Positions 29,515 to 38,278 of a DNA stretch of 64,000 nucleotides are shown piece after piece. How positions within the stretch are numbered: position 1 is the stretch's first letter; every line of letters starts with the position of its first letter. The stretch is from an uncultured Aquimarina sp. GTDB taxonomy: Bacteria; Bacteroidota; Bacteroidia; Flavobacteriales; Flavobacteriaceae. The position numbers were made by a program, and so were the translations under genes. The DNA lies in contig NZ_CANLYD010000005.1 of the NCBI RefSeq assembly GCF_947495315.1, positions 186,001 to 250,000 on the forward strand, read 5' to 3'. The notes under the pieces were generated by a model. That model saw nothing but the letters and a program-made list of their open reading frames with translations. It ran no database searches and was not told the origin of the DNA.

Positions 29515-32006
29515 AAATTTAGACGTAAGACAGCATTTGGGGTAATACCAAGACCTAATTCTTTCACTTCCTCCACTTCGTTTTGATCTCTTCTGATGTA
29601 ATAATTATTAAAAATATTTTCCTGATCAGTAATATTCCAAATAGAAATTCCTGCAAGACCATTTATTTTTTCGGTAATTTTAAAAGTATATGTAGAGGAA
29701 AGATCTAATCTGATGTAACTATCCAATCGGTCACTATTTGGGTTTAAGTAGTTTATAGTTTCGTTTTGGATTATGTTACTTGGGTTCGGTAAAGTAGTTG
29801 GTTTTCCGCTATGCCAGTTAACACCACCAGAGATTTTTAGATTATTCTTGTTATATGCAACAGCAAAATTTATATTATGACGTATATCAATATTATTAGG
29901 AAAATTAGAAGGACTTAAATTATTAAATGTATATTCATTGTCTGCATAGGAGTAGCTCAGCCAAGTACTAAAGTTTTTAAATCTTTTATTTACCAAAAAA
30001 TCAATTCCTAAGACAGCATAGCTACCATGATCATTTATGAATTCAAATTGATTCTGAAAACCTTGGCTTCGGGTAATAATACCTTCAACATCTTTATAAT
30101 AAACATCTGTTGTAACTAACCAATTATTATGGTTATAACTAAGACCAATAGAGGCTTGTTTGCTTTTTAATATAGGGATGTCTTCATTGTTGGATAGCAC
30201 CCATCGTCGACTTTCTATCCCTAAAAAATCATTTTGAAGATCAATAATCTGAGAGCTTGACTGGCTTTTTATTTCACCAAGAAGTTCCAGTGTAAAATGA
30301 TTGGTAAATCGTTTGTAAAGATTTACACGGGGTTCAAAAATATAGGTATCAAACTTCTCTAAATAATTAAGACGAGCTCCCAAATTGGCATATATAGAAT
30401 TACTATCAGATCTATATTCTATCTCCGAGAATAAGCTATGTGTTCTAACGACTTCTTTTGTAAGGTCTCTAAACGTCGGATTGTTTAGATCCCGTAGATA
30501 TGATATTCCGGTTTCATTGAATTGATATCCATTTTTTAAATTAATATTAAAATCAGTCTTAAGTAAAGTATTTAACTTTAAACCATTTTCGAGAACATCA
30601 TTTTCTTGTAAAAGTCTCTGGTTATTTTGTATATCCGAATTAACTGTTTCTAGAGTATAGTTTGTTCCATACAGGAGTAGTTCGCTCCGAAAAATTTCAC
30701 TCCAATTACGCTGATACAGAATACCACCTACAATATTCTTTTGTTTAGCACTGCTTTCTCTGGAAATATCAATTTGACTATCCCTAGGGTTTTCCTGAAA
30801 AACAAGATTATTACGCATTACCAAGGCGTTTATTTTAATAAGATCTTTTGATGATAGTTGATACAACCATCTCATACTTGCATCATAAAAAGAAAACCGT
30901 TCATCAGAATTATCACTACTAATTACCTCAGAATTCTGAAATGCTTTATCAAAGAATCGATTATAGGTAGGAGTTTTTAGGATTTCATTGATCGAGTGTC
31001 TTACAGCTAATTGAATGGAAGATTTTTTGTTAATAGGAGTATCAATATGGCTATCAACACTTATTAGGTTTAGACCAATACTAGCATCTAGTTCATTATT
31101 AATGTTGTTGGTAGTATTCATCGCGATCACACTAGAAACTCCATCGCCGTATCTTGCACTAGAACCATTTTTGAATACTTGCACGTTTTTGGTTAGATAG
31201 GGGTTAAATGCAGAAATGAGTCCAAAAAAATGACTGGATTGGTACATCTTTATTCCATCCCATAGTATAAGATTTTGGTCATTAGTTCCGCCACGTACAT
31301 TAATGTCAGAAACAGTTTCGTTTACGCTCAGGATGCCCGGAAGAGCCTGTATGGTTTGTAGCAAATCAGGTTCAGTAAGCCCTGGCAGGATACCAAAATT
31401 ATTATAATCTATACGAACAGAACCATCTAGTTGTTTATCTATCCCCTTAATTAAATAGTCATTAAGGATAATTTCATTTATATATTCAACCTTTTGAGTT
31501 AAAATAATGTTTTTACAAGGTTCTTTAATAAAATCTAGTGGAGAAAGTATTAGAGGTACATACCCTAGATATTTAATTTTGATTTTCTGATTAGGTGATT
31601 CAATTTTAAGTATGAATTTACCCTCAATATCACTAATTGCAGCATTGTTCGAACTCTGAATAGTAGCATCAGTTATAATGATATCATCTGTACCTTTTAG
31701 AATTCCACAAATTTCTAACGGTTTAAAACTTAGTGCTACCGTATTATCTTTTAGAATAGTATAGTTAAAAGGTGTGTTGCTCTCAAGATACCTTATGGTT
31801 TCCTCAAAATTTATGGAATCTAAAGGTTTGGGAATATAAACACCTTCTAGTTCTTCATTAATATATGAAAAATCGTATCCAAATTTTTTCTGAATAGTGT
31901 TTAAAACAGATATAAGAGAATGAGTGCCTTTTTCGGTTTGGGATATTGCCGTAAAAAGAACAAAAAATATCAGGACACTGGAAACGAGGATTTTGGGTTT
32001 AATCAC
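29511..32006 (-). CDS. TonB-dependent outer-membrane receptor, FecA-like with STN domain
   Basis: An 831-residue outer-membrane receptor. After a signal peptide (about 1-22) come an STN signalling domain (about 25-80), a carboxypeptidase-regulatory-like domain (about 95-170), the plug (VNVRGG-type motif DINVRGGTNDQNLILWDG at about 240) and a beta-barrel ending in a C-terminal Phe (AVLRLNF). The STN domain implies transmembrane signalling to the FecR encoded immediately upstream, whose reading frame overlaps this start by 4 bases. The ligand is unknown and could be a siderophore or a glycan/peptide. Confidence 0.93.
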   Translation of the reverse strand: MIKPKILVSSVLIFFVLFTAISQTEKGTHSLISVLNTIQKKFGYDFSYINEELEGVYIPKPLDSINFEETIRYLESNTPFNYTILKDNTVALSFKPLEICGILKGTDDIIITDATIQSSNNAAISDIEGKFILKIESPNQKIKIKYLGYVPLILSPLDFIKEPCKNIILTQKVEYINEIILNDYLIKGIDKQLDGSVRIDYNNFGILPGLTEPDLLQTIQALPGILSVNETVSDINVRGGTNDQNLILWDGIKMYQSSHFFGLISAFNPYLTKNVQVFKNGSSARYGDGVSSVIAMNTTNNINNELDASIGLNLISVDSHIDTPINKKSSIQLAVRHSINEILKTPTYNRFFDKAFQNSEVISSDNSDERFSFYDASMRWLYQLSSKDLIKINALVMRNNLVFQENPRDSQIDISRESSAKQKNIVGGILYQRNWSEIFRSELLLYGTNYTLETVNSDIQNNQRLLQENDVLENGLKLNTLLKTDFNINLKNGYQFNETGISYLRDLNNPTFRDLTKEVVRTHSLFSEIEYRSDSNSIYANLGARLNYLEKFDTYIFEPRVNLYKRFTNHFTLELLGEIKSQSSSQIIDLQNDFLGIESRRWVLSNNEDIPILKSKQASIGLSYNHNNWLVTTDVYYKDVEGIITRSQGFQNQFEFINDHGSYAVLGIDFLVNKRFKNFSTWLSYSYADNEYTFNNLSPSNFPNNIDIRHNINFAVAYNKNNLKISGGVNWHSGKPTTLPNPSNIIQNETINYLNPNSDRLDSYIRLDLSSTYTFKITEKINGLAGISIWNITDQENIFNNYYIRRDQNEVEEVKELGLGITPNAVLRLNF

Positions 32007-32908
32007 TCTTTGTATAAGGTTACGGTTTTGTTATTAATCACATATTTCAAACGCATCGGAATCGTAATTGCCTTTAATGCCGTTTGAATATCTGAATGTA
32101 CAAAATTACCCGTAAAAAGTATAGAGTGATCAATATTTTTTATTTTTACAGTGACTCCATACTGCCATTCTAGTTCTTTCAATACCCTTGTGAAAGGGGT
32201 TTTCTGGAAATAACTTTTATTAGAATGCCATGTAGGTTCTTTATCTGTAATTTTCTTTTCTTTTATTTGTTCTGCAACTAGCTCCAAAGCATCTCCAGCT
32301 CTTAAATATTTTGTTTGATTAGCAATAGTAACACTAACAACTCCTTCATAACAGGTTACCTCAAAAATGTCATCTCTTTGCTTAATATTGAATTGAGTTC
32401 CGATAACACTTACAACACCTGATGGAGTATATACGTCAAACTTCTTACCTTTGGCTACGTTGAAATATGCTTCGCCTTCTAAAGATAATTTACGCTCATC
32501 ATCCCAATTTTTTTTATCATAAGTTATGGAAGAAAGTGCATTAAGTCTAATAATAGACTTGTCAGGTAACTCGTGAGTAGTTTTTTGGCTAGCAACAGTA
32601 TCTATGGTTGTATCATACTCTTTGAAGAAAGAAAAATATAATCCAAGTCCGAGAACAAAAACCGCAGCAATTCGTAAGAATGTTTTTCGATAAGAGTTTT
32701 TGGAAGTAATTCTTTTTCGTCCTGATAATTTCTTTTTAAGTATTTCTTGATTGCTTGCGATATCATAATCTGGGGCACTGAATTTTTTCGCAGTTTCCGA
32801 TATCTTTACGTAAGAATCATAGGCGTCCAATTTCTCAAACGCCTCTGATTCCTGCTTAGTGAGTTGTTCGTTGTTCAACCACTTTTTAATAAGATCCTTC
32901 TTCTTCAT
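32003..32908 (-). CDS. FecR-type anti-sigma factor
   Basis: A FecR-family transmembrane anti-sigma regulator, about 301 aa from the ATG at 32908 (MKKKDLIKKWLNN). The upstream Met at 32944 adds a 12-residue leader with no FecR character and is less likely. The layout is a cytosolic N-terminal helical region, a membrane helix at about 73-92 (FLRIAAVFVLGLGLYFSFF), the periplasmic FecR beta domain (SLEGEAYFNVAKG, VSVIGTQFNIKQRD) and a C-terminal DUF4974-like domain. It overlaps the receptor gene by 4 bases and follows the sigma gene. Confidence 0.92.
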   Translation of the reverse strand: MKKKDLIKKWLNNEQLTKQESEAFEKLDAYDSYVKISETAKKFSAPDYDIASNQEILKKKLSGRKRITSKNSYRKTFLRIAAVFVLGLGLYFSFFKEYDTTIDTVASQKTTHELPDKSIIRLNALSSITYDKKNWDDERKLSLEGEAYFNVAKGKKFDVYTPSGVVSVIGTQFNIKQRDDIFEVTCYEGVVSVTIANQTKYLRAGDALELVAEQIKEKKITDKEPTWHSNKSYFQKTPFTRVLKELEWQYGVTVKIKNIDHSILFTGNFVHSDIQTALKAITIPMRLKYVINNKTVTLYKE

Positions 32909-32971
32909 AACAAGATTCTTAATACTATAACAATCGACAGGCATTAATTCCTACCTCTTGCTTTGTTGTTT

Positions 32972-33487
32972 TTAAATTCCTTCGATGTCTTTTCTTAATT
33001 TCTCTAGAGCGCCATAAATTCTTTTTTCTACAGCTTTTCTCGAAATCCCTAATAAATCAGCAATTTCTTTATGTTTTTTTCCTTCGATTCTATTCATCAG
33101 AAAAGTTACTCGTTGAGCCTCTGTTAATTTTGCAAGTGCTGTTTGATATTTTTGAAGGTATTCTTTTTCTTCTAATACAAAATGAGGGCTTTCGTTGGTT
33201 CTGTCGTTTGTTTCTGTTTGCTGATACCTTAATTTTACTTTATCGTGTTTTATTTGGTTTAGGGAAAGATTATTGGCAACTGTGAACAAAAAACTTTTTG
33301 CTTTTTCTAAAGAAACTTTATTACAATTATCCCAAAGTTTAATAAATGCTTCCTGAACTTGATCTTTTGGGTTGATATGTTCACCATATTTGTAATAGAT
33401 AAAGTCGTGAAGATTTTTAGAATGTTTTGCAAAAAGTTGCGAAAACAATCTTTCTTCACAAACATTTTCAAATAGATCTTTAGGCAT
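32972..33487 (-). CDS. ECF RNA polymerase sigma factor (FecI-like)
   Basis: A 171-residue ECF sigma-70 factor. Region 2 includes HINPKDQVQEAFIKLWDN and region 4 is LTEAQRVTFLMNRIEGKKHK with the helix-turn-helix EIADLLGISRKAVEKRI. It heads the - strand operon sigma, anti-sigma, receptor, typical of Bacteroidetes FecIR systems that switch on the receptor when ligand binds. It is divergent from the lipoprotein at 33582. Confidence 0.94.
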   Translation of the reverse strand: MPKDLFENVCEERLFSQLFAKHSKNLHDFIYYKYGEHINPKDQVQEAFIKLWDNCNKVSLEKAKSFLFTVANNLSLNQIKHDKVKLRYQQTETNDRTNESPHFVLEEKEYLQKYQTALAKLTEAQRVTFLMNRIEGKKHKEIADLLGISRKAVEKRIYGALEKLRKDIEGI

Positions 33488-33500
33488 TTTTAGTTTTCTT

Positions 33501-33508
33501 CAAAATTA
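33501..33508 (-). promoter_or_regulatory. Candidate -7 box for the sigma-factor operon
   Basis: On the - strand the bases read taattttg, an exact TAnnTTTG match ending about 13 bases before the ATG at 33487. That is close for a -7 box, and no -33 element is clear. Confidence 0.35.
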
Positions 33509-33581
33509 AAAAAAAACTTAAGCTAGTGGGAATTTGGGCACTTAAATTGTTATTATAGTAAGTAGAATAAAGAATAGTGAT

Positions 33582-34256
33582 ATGAAAAAGTTAAGGTATT
33601 GTATTGTAGGGGTGTTTGTTAGTTGTACTTTTTTTATGATTTCTTGTCAAGAAGAAGAACGAGAATTTATTGATTCGACACTCGATAACACGATTCCGAA
33701 AGACTCACAACTAGCAAAATTAATGAGAAATATTGTTACACATGATGGATCTTATGACGATTTGGTAGATGGTGGTAATTGCTATAGTATTAATTTACCT
33801 TATTCTATAATAAGAAATACAACAGAGGAGATTGTAATTGATCAAATAGAAGATTACAATCAATTAAATCAATCTGATGATATTAAAATTCAATTTCCTA
33901 TTACTGTAACTAGAGATAATCATGTAGAAGAAATTATTGAAAATGATATAGAGTTGCAATTGTTAGCCAATAGTTGTGAAGTACAGGATGATGATATTGA
34001 ATGCGTGGATTTTGTGTACCCTTTTCGATTTGCAACTTTTAATTCTAATAATAATATAATTAGAACAGTAAAGGTTGTGCATGACGCTCAAGTATTTGGA
34101 TTTATGGAAAATCTTGATGAAAACACTTTGGTGGCAATAAATTATCCTATTAGATTATTGCTAAGCAATGGAGAGTATCTAGATGCAACACATAACGACG
34201 AGTTACTATCTAGAATTCTTGCCTTTGAGACATCCTGTGAAGAAAATGACGGATAA
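33582..34256 (+). CDS. Hypothetical lipoprotein divergent from ECF sigma
   Basis: A 224-residue protein with a lipobox (FFMISCQEEE, Cys near residue 22). The mature part is acidic and holds two cysteine pairs: Cys in DGGNCYSINLPYS, then NSCEVQDDDIECVDFVYPF, and SCEEN near the C-terminus. Alternating beta-like segments (LPYSIIRN, IQFPITVTRDN, FVYPFRFATFN, INYPIRLLLSNG) suggest a repeated beta fold. I do not recognise the family. Its divergent position beside sigma/FecR/FecA suggests a surface or periplasmic partner of that system. Confidence 0.75.
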   Translation: MKKLRYCIVGVFVSCTFFMISCQEEEREFIDSTLDNTIPKDSQLAKLMRNIVTHDGSYDDLVDGGNCYSINLPYSIIRNTTEEIVIDQIEDYNQLNQSDDIKIQFPITVTRDNHVEEIIENDIELQLLANSCEVQDDDIECVDFVYPFRFATFNSNNNIIRTVKVVHDAQVFGFMENLDENTLVAINYPIRLLLSNGEYLDATHNDELLSRILAFETSCEENDG

Positions 34257-34391
34257 ATTTTGTTTAATTTTTTTAACTAAAACATTAAACAAAAAGTTAA
34301 AAAAGTATTAAAATCAATTTTAAGGGTAGCACTTTTGTTTTATCAGTTGTTTCATCATCGAACAATTAATTATAAAATTAAAACCAATAAC

Positions 34392-35744
34392 ATGAAAAAT
34401 TTCTTCAAAAAAGCTTTTTTAGCATTATGTATAATTTCTATCGCTTCTTGTAGTGATGATGATGATACTATATTTATTCCAGATTCGATGACCATAGCAG
34501 ATTTTGTGGCAGATAATGCTGATTATAGCTCTTTGTTAGCTGCTTTACAAAGAACTGGACTGGATGTTGCTTTAAACGGAACAGGTACTTTTACCGTATT
34601 TGCACCAAATAATGCAGCATTCACTGAATTTTTAGACGGAGCTTCTTTAGAGGATGTGCCAGTTGCAACATTAGAACAAGTTTTACGAAATCATGTACTA
34701 GGTACAACTGAAACCGCTGCAGATTTAACAACAGGTTATGTGAAAAACATAGCTACTGAGGCTAATTCTGGAGCAAACATAAGCATGTACATTAATACTA
34801 CTAGTGGTGTAGTTATTAACGGAGAGTCTACAGTTACTACGCCGGATATAATGACGGATAATGGTGTTATACACGCAGTTGATAAAGTAATTTCATTACC
34901 AACAATGTTAACATTCGTAGGATTAGATAGTAATTTTTCTACACTAGCAACGGTTGCTACTACGACCACTGGATTTAATACGGACTTTGCTGCTGTTTTA
35001 AGTGGAGAAGATAGTGATCTAACCTTATTAGCTCCGGATAACGATGCTTTTACAGATTTGGGTGATATTTCAGGATTTTCAACTGCTGATTTGGAACAGG
35101 TGCTGTTAAATCACGTAATTGCTGGAACAAATGTTTCTACAGCTCTTACTACAACATACTCGAATACATTAGCTACTTACGGTGATACTATGAATAACAT
35201 AAGTATTTATATCAATACAGATAGTGGTGTTTCATTCAATGGTATTTCTGATGTTAGTGAAGCAGATATCGTAGCATCTAATGGAGTAATCCATAAGGTA
35301 GATGCTGTAATTACGTTACCCACTGTTGTAACTTTTGCCACAGCAGATGCTAATTTTTCAACATTAGTAGCTGCGTTGACAACGTTGACTCCATCAACGG
35401 ATTTTGCAAGTATTTTAAGTACTGCTTTAGGTACTGACCCGGCACCTTTTACAGTATTTGCACCGACAGATGATGCTTTTGCAGCGATTACCGTACCAAC
35501 AGATGAGAATGAAGTAGCTGCTATTTTAAATTATCATGTGGTAGGAGGAGCAAATGTACGTTCTACAGATTTAGTTGATGGTCCTGTTACGACCTTAAAT
35601 GGAGATGTAACGATCGACGCATCTGCACCTAGTGTAACCGGAGCCGGAAATACCAGTGCAAGTAACATTATTGTAGTTGATGTTCAAGCTGCTAACGGTG
35701 TAATTCATGCGATTGATCAAGTATTATTGCCAGCTGCAAACTAA
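34392..35744 (+). CDS. Fasciclin (FAS1) domain lipoprotein, three domains
   Basis: A 450-residue lipoprotein (lipobox IISIASCSDDDD). The ATG at 34392 (MKNFFKKAFLALC) begins a proper signal peptide. A reading from 34335 adds 19 residues without one. It has three FAS1 domains at about 30-165, 165-305 and 305-450, each with the H1-type motif TVFAPNNAAF / TLLAPDNDAF / TVFAPTDDAF. Each ends in an H2-type motif, such as NGVIHAVDKVI and NGVIHAIDQVLL. FAS1 domains mediate cell-surface adhesion in many organisms. It precedes another FAS1 gene and a terminator. Confidence 0.92.
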   Translation: MKNFFKKAFLALCIISIASCSDDDDTIFIPDSMTIADFVADNADYSSLLAALQRTGLDVALNGTGTFTVFAPNNAAFTEFLDGASLEDVPVATLEQVLRNHVLGTTETAADLTTGYVKNIATEANSGANISMYINTTSGVVINGESTVTTPDIMTDNGVIHAVDKVISLPTMLTFVGLDSNFSTLATVATTTTGFNTDFAAVLSGEDSDLTLLAPDNDAFTDLGDISGFSTADLEQVLLNHVIAGTNVSTALTTTYSNTLATYGDTMNNISIYINTDSGVSFNGISDVSEADIVASNGVIHKVDAVITLPTVVTFATADANFSTLVAALTTLTPSTDFASILSTALGTDPAPFTVFAPTDDAFAAITVPTDENEVAAILNYHVVGGANVRSTDLVDGPVTTLNGDVTIDASAPSVTGAGNTSASNIIVVDVQAANGVIHAIDQVLLPAAN

Positions 35745-35783
35745 AAAACAAAAAATTATTGCCCCAAGATAATAATTCCCCCG

Positions 35784-35838
35784 AAAGGGCATTTAGAAAT
35801 TGAAACCCCCGATTTTTCAATACTAAATGCCCTTTTTT
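35784..35838 (+). terminator. Terminator between the two FAS1 genes
   Basis: aaagggcatttag (35784-35796) pairs with ctaaatgcccttt (35823-35835) across a 26-nt loop, then TTT. It is 40 bases after the first FAS1 gene. Confidence 0.7.
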
Positions 35839-35878
35839 CACACTCATTTTAAGTATTAACTAATTTAAATTAAAACCA

Positions 35879-38062
35879 ATGAAAACGCTAATCCAAAGAT
35901 TAACGGTACCATTCTTGTGCCTTTTTGTAACGTCCCTTTTGGTCTCTTGTCAAACAGATAATAATGAATTAGACCAATCAAACCCTGAGCAGATCGAATT
36001 TGAAGAATCAAAGATTATAAGCTTTGATGAAATCGAAGAAATGACCCAAAACATTATTGATGGAGAATTGGCTGAGCCAGAAAATGATGAGGAAGCTTTT
36101 GACACTTCTAAAAGTACGAGATTTGATATTAGTAGAGAAAGAAGAGTATATGATTTTTCGGCAACGATAAATAGCGGAGCAGGTGCTGGAACAGACATTG
36201 AAGGTGAACTTAGGTTAAATTTCACCTTGTACCATGCAAGTTTTACAATTGTTCGAGGGAATTTAATTTTACCTGATGGAACTAGAGCTAGAACTAGAGG
36301 GGCTATTGTAAGCGATGGAATTGTTTATTTAATAATTAACCCTCCAGGAAGAAGTCTCATTTTCGGAATTGGAAGAGTAGATACAGAAGGTAATTTACAA
36401 GGAGGTTTTAGAATTTTTGGTAACGGCGGTATAGGAAGAGGAGATTGGAATGCAGAATTGATAGAGACCGTTTTTCCAGATAAGACCATAGTAGATTTAA
36501 TTGTTGAGGACGGTAGATTTACTTCTTTAGTGGGAGCGTTACAAGCTACAGATTTAGTAGCGCCGTTATCAGGAGAAGGTCCTTTTACAGTTTTTGCTCC
36601 TACAGATGAAGCTTTTGCAGCCTTAGAGGAAGTCCCAGGATTAGAAGTTTTAAAACAAATTCTTTTATACCATGTTGCTAGTGGAAGATTCAATACAGCA
36701 GAGTTGTTAATAGAGGAAATGATAACAACATTGCAAGGTGAAGATGTAAAAGTAAGTTTAAACGAAAATAATGAGATAGTTATCAATGATACAGTAAAAC
36801 TTCTTTCTGCAAATATTGGGGGCTCTAATGGAGTAATCCAAATTATTGATACAGTGTTAATACCGCCATCTTTTCAACCATTACCATCAATAGTAGAAAT
36901 AGCAGTTGCAACACCAGAGCTTTCTACTTTGGTTGGTGCGTTACAAGCAGCTAATTTAGTAGATACCTTAAATGGAGATGGACCTTTTACAGTATTTGCT
37001 CCTACTAACGCTGCGTTTGATGCATTAGATGCAATTCCTGCAGGAGATGCATTAACAGAGGTACTTTTGTATCACGTTGCTGCCGGTAAATTTACTGCAG
37101 AAGATTTACTTGCTGGTCAGACGGTTACTACTGCTCAAGGTGATGAGGTTACTATCGAGATAATTAATGGAGAAGTCTTTTTAAATAGTTCTATTAAAGT
37201 AAGTATTGCAGATATTGAAGCTTCTAATGGTATCGTACATGTAATTGATGGAGTATTACTTCCTCCAGCTGATCTACAATCAATTGTGGAGATCGCTGTA
37301 GATACACCAGAACTTTCTACATTGGTTGGTGCATTACAAGCAGCTAATTTAGTAGATACCTTAAATGGAGATGGACCTTTTACAGTATTTGCTCCTACTA
37401 ACGCTGCGTTTGATGCATTAGATGCAATTCCTGCAGGAGATGCATTAACAGAAGTACTTTTGTATCACGTTGCTGCCGGTAAATTTACTGCAGAAGATTT
37501 ACTTGCTGGTCAGACGGTTACTACTGTTCAAGGTGATGAGGTTGCTATCGATATGATTGACGGAGAAGTCTTTTTGAATGGGAATGTAAAAGTTAGTATT
37601 GCAGATATTGAAGCTTCTAATGGTATCGTACATGTAATTGATGGAGTATTACTTCCACCAGCTGATCTGCAATCCATTGTTGAGATAGCGGTTGCTACAC
37701 CAGAACTCTCTACGCTAGTGGGAGCATTGCAAGTAGCGGATTTAGTAGATACCCTAAATGGAGAAGGTCCTTTTACAGTATTTGCGCCTACTAACGATGC
37801 ATTTGATGCTTTAGAAGCAATTCCTGCAGGAGATGCATTAACTGAAGTGCTTTTATATCATGTTGCAGCAGGTAAGTTTACTGCAGATGATTTGCTTACG
37901 GGTCAGACTGTTACTACGGTTCAAGGAGATGAAGTAACTATTGAAATGATTAATGGTGAAGTATTTTTAAACGAAATTATCAGAGTTGATATCGCTAATA
38001 TTGAAGCATCTAATGGTATTGTACATGTAATTAATGGTGTATTAATTCCGCCATCTTTATAA
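35879..38062 (+). CDS. Fasciclin (FAS1) domain lipoprotein with four domains
   Basis: A 727-residue lipoprotein (lipobox LLVSCQTDN, Cys near 24). Residues about 25-195 are an acidic linker followed by a unique Gly-rich beta region (FSATINSGAGAGTDIEGEL, IIGFG-type segments). Four FAS1 domains follow at about 200-330, 335-465, 465-597 and 597-727, each with TVFAPT(N/D)xAF and NGxxHxIDxVLxPP motifs. The last three are encoded by near-identical 393-bp DNA units, a sign of recent tandem amplification. It is probably a surface adhesin or matrix protein. Confidence 0.92.
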   Translation: MKTLIQRLTVPFLCLFVTSLLVSCQTDNNELDQSNPEQIEFEESKIISFDEIEEMTQNIIDGELAEPENDEEAFDTSKSTRFDISRERRVYDFSATINSGAGAGTDIEGELRLNFTLYHASFTIVRGNLILPDGTRARTRGAIVSDGIVYLIINPPGRSLIFGIGRVDTEGNLQGGFRIFGNGGIGRGDWNAELIETVFPDKTIVDLIVEDGRFTSLVGALQATDLVAPLSGEGPFTVFAPTDEAFAALEEVPGLEVLKQILLYHVASGRFNTAELLIEEMITTLQGEDVKVSLNENNEIVINDTVKLLSANIGGSNGVIQIIDTVLIPPSFQPLPSIVEIAVATPELSTLVGALQAANLVDTLNGDGPFTVFAPTNAAFDALDAIPAGDALTEVLLYHVAAGKFTAEDLLAGQTVTTAQGDEVTIEIINGEVFLNSSIKVSIADIEASNGIVHVIDGVLLPPADLQSIVEIAVDTPELSTLVGALQAANLVDTLNGDGPFTVFAPTNAAFDALDAIPAGDALTEVLLYHVAAGKFTAEDLLAGQTVTTVQGDEVAIDMIDGEVFLNGNVKVSIADIEASNGIVHVIDGVLLPPADLQSIVEIAVATPELSTLVGALQVADLVDTLNGEGPFTVFAPTNDAFDALEAIPAGDALTEVLLYHVAAGKFTADDLLTGQTVTTVQGDEVTIEMINGEVFLNEIIRVDIANIEASNGIVHVINGVLIPPSL
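36884..38062 (+). repeat. Three tandem 393-bp FAS1-coding units
   Basis: Equivalent codons are found at 36932, 37325 and 37718, so the period is exactly 393 bp (131 codons). Units 1 and 2 are almost identical over long stretches (for example from about 36940-37130 against 37333-37523). Unit 3 has more synonymous changes. The first FAS1 domain of the gene (about 36480-36880) is clearly diverged and not part of the array. Confidence 0.9.
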
Positions 38063-38105
38063 CCAAAGGACATGATTTGAATTAGCCAAAATTATGATGT
38101 CCAAG

Positions 38106-38150
38106 AAGCTATTAGAAAGAGAATTCTTATTCTTTCTAATAGCTTTTTTA
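38106..38150 (+). terminator. Terminator after the second FAS1 gene
   Basis: A 15-bp perfect stem, aagctattagaaaga (38106-38120) with tctttctaatagctt (38131-38145), 10-nt loop, then T-rich DNA. Confidence 0.8.
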
Positions 38151-38223
38151 TTTTAAGCTAATTTCTTCTTAGGATATTTAGAATTCTGTCTTAACCATTC
38201 TTTATTAATACACTTCAAATCAT

Positions 38224-38231
38224 TAAATTTG
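38224..38231 (+). promoter_or_regulatory. Candidate -7 box for ffh
   Basis: taaatttg is an exact TAnnTTTG match, 47 bases before the ffh start. The -33 region is not convincing. Confidence 0.45.
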
Positions 38232-38278
38232 CACCTGTCTGCTAAAAAAGTGGATGTAGAAAAACCTGAAGAAAGCAT

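Noticed and set aside
36325..36786. 153-codon - strand reading frame inside the FAS1 gene
   Set aside because: It lies antisense to a clear FAS1 coding region and has no recognisable motifs or start context.
36884..38062. Regular direct repeats considered as a CRISPR-like array
   Set aside because: The period is 393 bp and fully coding, with FAS1 motifs in each unit.
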